Shown here piece after piece: positions 14,876 to 15,441 of a DNA stretch of 15,441 nt. A program made the translations under genes and the position numbers. The stretch is from NCBI GenBank assembly GCA_964558295.1, contig CAZLDQ010000140.1, forward strand, positions 1 through 15,441. Direction: 5' to 3'. Origin of the DNA: JBDKTH01 sp964558295. Lineage in GTDB: Bacteria > Planctomycetota > Planctomycetia > Pirellulales > Thermoguttaceae. The notes under the pieces are model-generated. The model was not told where the DNA came from. It searched no databases and was given only the letters and a program-made list of their open reading frames with translations. Within the stretch, counting starts at the first letter, position 1, and every line of letters begins with the position of its first letter.

Positions 14876-15277
14876 GAACGATCAGGCAAATCGAGTTTGG
14901 AGGTGGGCTGTCAAGCAGAGTCGTCTCGTATTCATGCGGCACTGGTTTGCATGCATCATAGGCCGCTTGGGGTGATTCGACAATCTGGCAAAGATGCTCG
15001 GAATCGCCGATCACCTGTTTCGTCAACAGTGCTGGGATTTCTATGGCGGAAATGATCTCTCGGGGGAGTGGCAGGGCGTCTTTCAGTCGGTGAGGGCCAG
15101 GCGGGACCCAATCATGCAGGATCGGCATCGGTCGCCGTTGCCTCTGGGCAGAAGAGCGTCATTCGTGACACGGGAAAGTCCTCTCATCCTCAACTTCCTC
15201 GATCGAGACTCACTCACTTGTCTACGGCCTACTGCGTTCTGTGTCCTGTGCATCGCCGACTTTCTGGAGTCTAGCGA
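14876..15277. other. 402-base region without a supported gene
   Basis: This stretch lies upstream of aat. A 95-codon plus-strand frame (14994-15281) and a 97-codon minus-strand frame (14835-15128, which overlaps aat) are open but show no family pattern, no good ribosome binding site and uneven composition. I see no tRNA or structured RNA. The aat promoter should lie in its left part. Confidence 0.4.
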
Positions 15278-15415
15278 ATGACCGACTGGATTACGAGCCA
15301 AAGAACTGGCCACCTGGTGCGAGTGAACGGACCGGAGGGGACTTGCCGCGTGTGGCATGCCGTCGTGGTGGTGCGGCGGGCCGAGTGGATGCGGGGATAT
15401 GGGGGGAGTGGGTAG
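15278..15415 (+). CDS. Possible 45-residue small protein
   Basis: An ATG at 15278 opens a 45-codon frame ending with TAG at 15413-15415. TGGAG at 15265-15269 sits eight bases upstream, a fair ribosome binding site. The peptide is rich in Trp, Val and Arg (MTDWITSQRT, then LVRVNGPEGTCRVWHAVVVV) and looks like it could form two or three strands. Its ATG overlaps the TGA of the open frame 14994-15281 by four bases (ATGA). I recognise no family. The Gly-rich end coincides with a G-tract and may be coding only by chance. It is given as a candidate, not a secure gene. Confidence 0.25.
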   Translation: MTDWITSQRTGHLVRVNGPEGTCRVWHAVVVVRRAEWMRGYGGSG

Positions 15416-15423
15416 AGGCGGGG
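15393..15423 (+). other. G-quadruplex-type G tract
   Basis: G-runs at 15393-15396 (4), 15401-15406 (6), 15410-15412 (3) and 15420-15423 (4) are separated by loops of 4, 3 and 7 bases, which fits the standard G3+N1-7 pattern. It straddles the stop of the possible 45-residue ORF. Confidence 0.5.
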
Positions 15424-15441
15424 CGGAGTTCCGGTGGCTGG

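Noticed and set aside
14835..15128. Minus-strand 97-codon frame overlapping the start of aat
   Set aside because: It overlaps a well-supported gene, shows a Pro-rich translation typical of out-of-frame GC-rich DNA and has no family pattern.
14994..15281. Plus-strand 95-codon frame upstream of the possible small ORF
   Set aside because: There is no ribosome binding site of note, no domain, and uneven composition. It is kept only as context for the ATGA overlap.
1..15441. CRISPR array, insertion sequence, integrase, tRNA or rRNA
   Set aside because: I looked for regularly spaced repeats, transposase motifs and cloverleaf-like segments and found none; the only repeats are the GGGTTCR heptamers.

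Overview
The window looks like chromosomal DNA from a member of the Planctomycetota, probably a Pirellulales/Thermoguttaceae-type bacterium. It is GC-rich (around 60% by eye) and contains no mobile element, phage gene, rRNA or tRNA that I can recognise. The taxonomic call is an inference. It rests on the planctomycete-style N-terminal module in front of a serine/threonine-kinase fold, a small carboxypeptidase-regulatory-like lipoprotein of the kind that often follows DUF1559 genes in this phylum, a solitary Flp pilin, a YdjY-domain lipoprotein, and HemQ in an apparently double-membraned bacterium.

Layout, left to right. 1-3117 (plus strand): the right end of a GGGTTCR-type repeat, a small lipoprotein, a secreted two-heme cytochrome c of the peroxidase/MauG superfamily with a long N-terminal extension, and a basic DUF6788-like protein. 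3188-4312 (minus): an M29 aminopeptidase. 4505-7167 (plus): a membrane-anchored kinase-like protein that looks like a pseudokinase with a beta-helix-like ectodomain, then a G-rich heptamer repeat with a terminator-like inverted arm, then a Flp pilin. 7168-7686 (minus): a Nudix hydrolase of ADP-ribose pyrophosphatase type. 8057-9727 (plus): a GAF plus HD-GYP signalling protein. 9744-11570 (minus): a large heparinase II/III-like protein without a signal peptide. 11670-12683 (plus): a YdjY-domain lipoprotein. 12688-14875 (minus): hemQ, preceded by a stand-alone receiver protein and, further upstream, aat. The last 560 bases hold no secure gene, only a possible 45-codon ORF and a G-rich tract.

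Functionally this is a set of mostly unrelated housekeeping and signalling genes rather than one system: protein turnover (M29 aminopeptidase, Aat for the N-end rule), haem synthesis (HemQ), haem use (the cytochrome), nucleotide sanitation (Nudix), c-di-GMP turnover (HD-GYP), and phosphorylation-type signalling (receiver, pseudokinase). The only likely operon is receiver-hemQ, with 13 bases between stop and start and a small hairpin across the junction. Strands alternate so that four gene pairs converge, three of them with 0, 4 or 16 bases between stop codons.

I did not find a clear new defence, mobile or biosynthetic system. The items most worth a second look are the degenerate kinase with a beta-helix tail, the GGGTTCR heptamer repeat with G-quadruplex and terminator potential, the unusual architecture of the two-heme cytochrome, the Flp pilin with Ala at the -1 processing position, and the receiver-hemQ junction.
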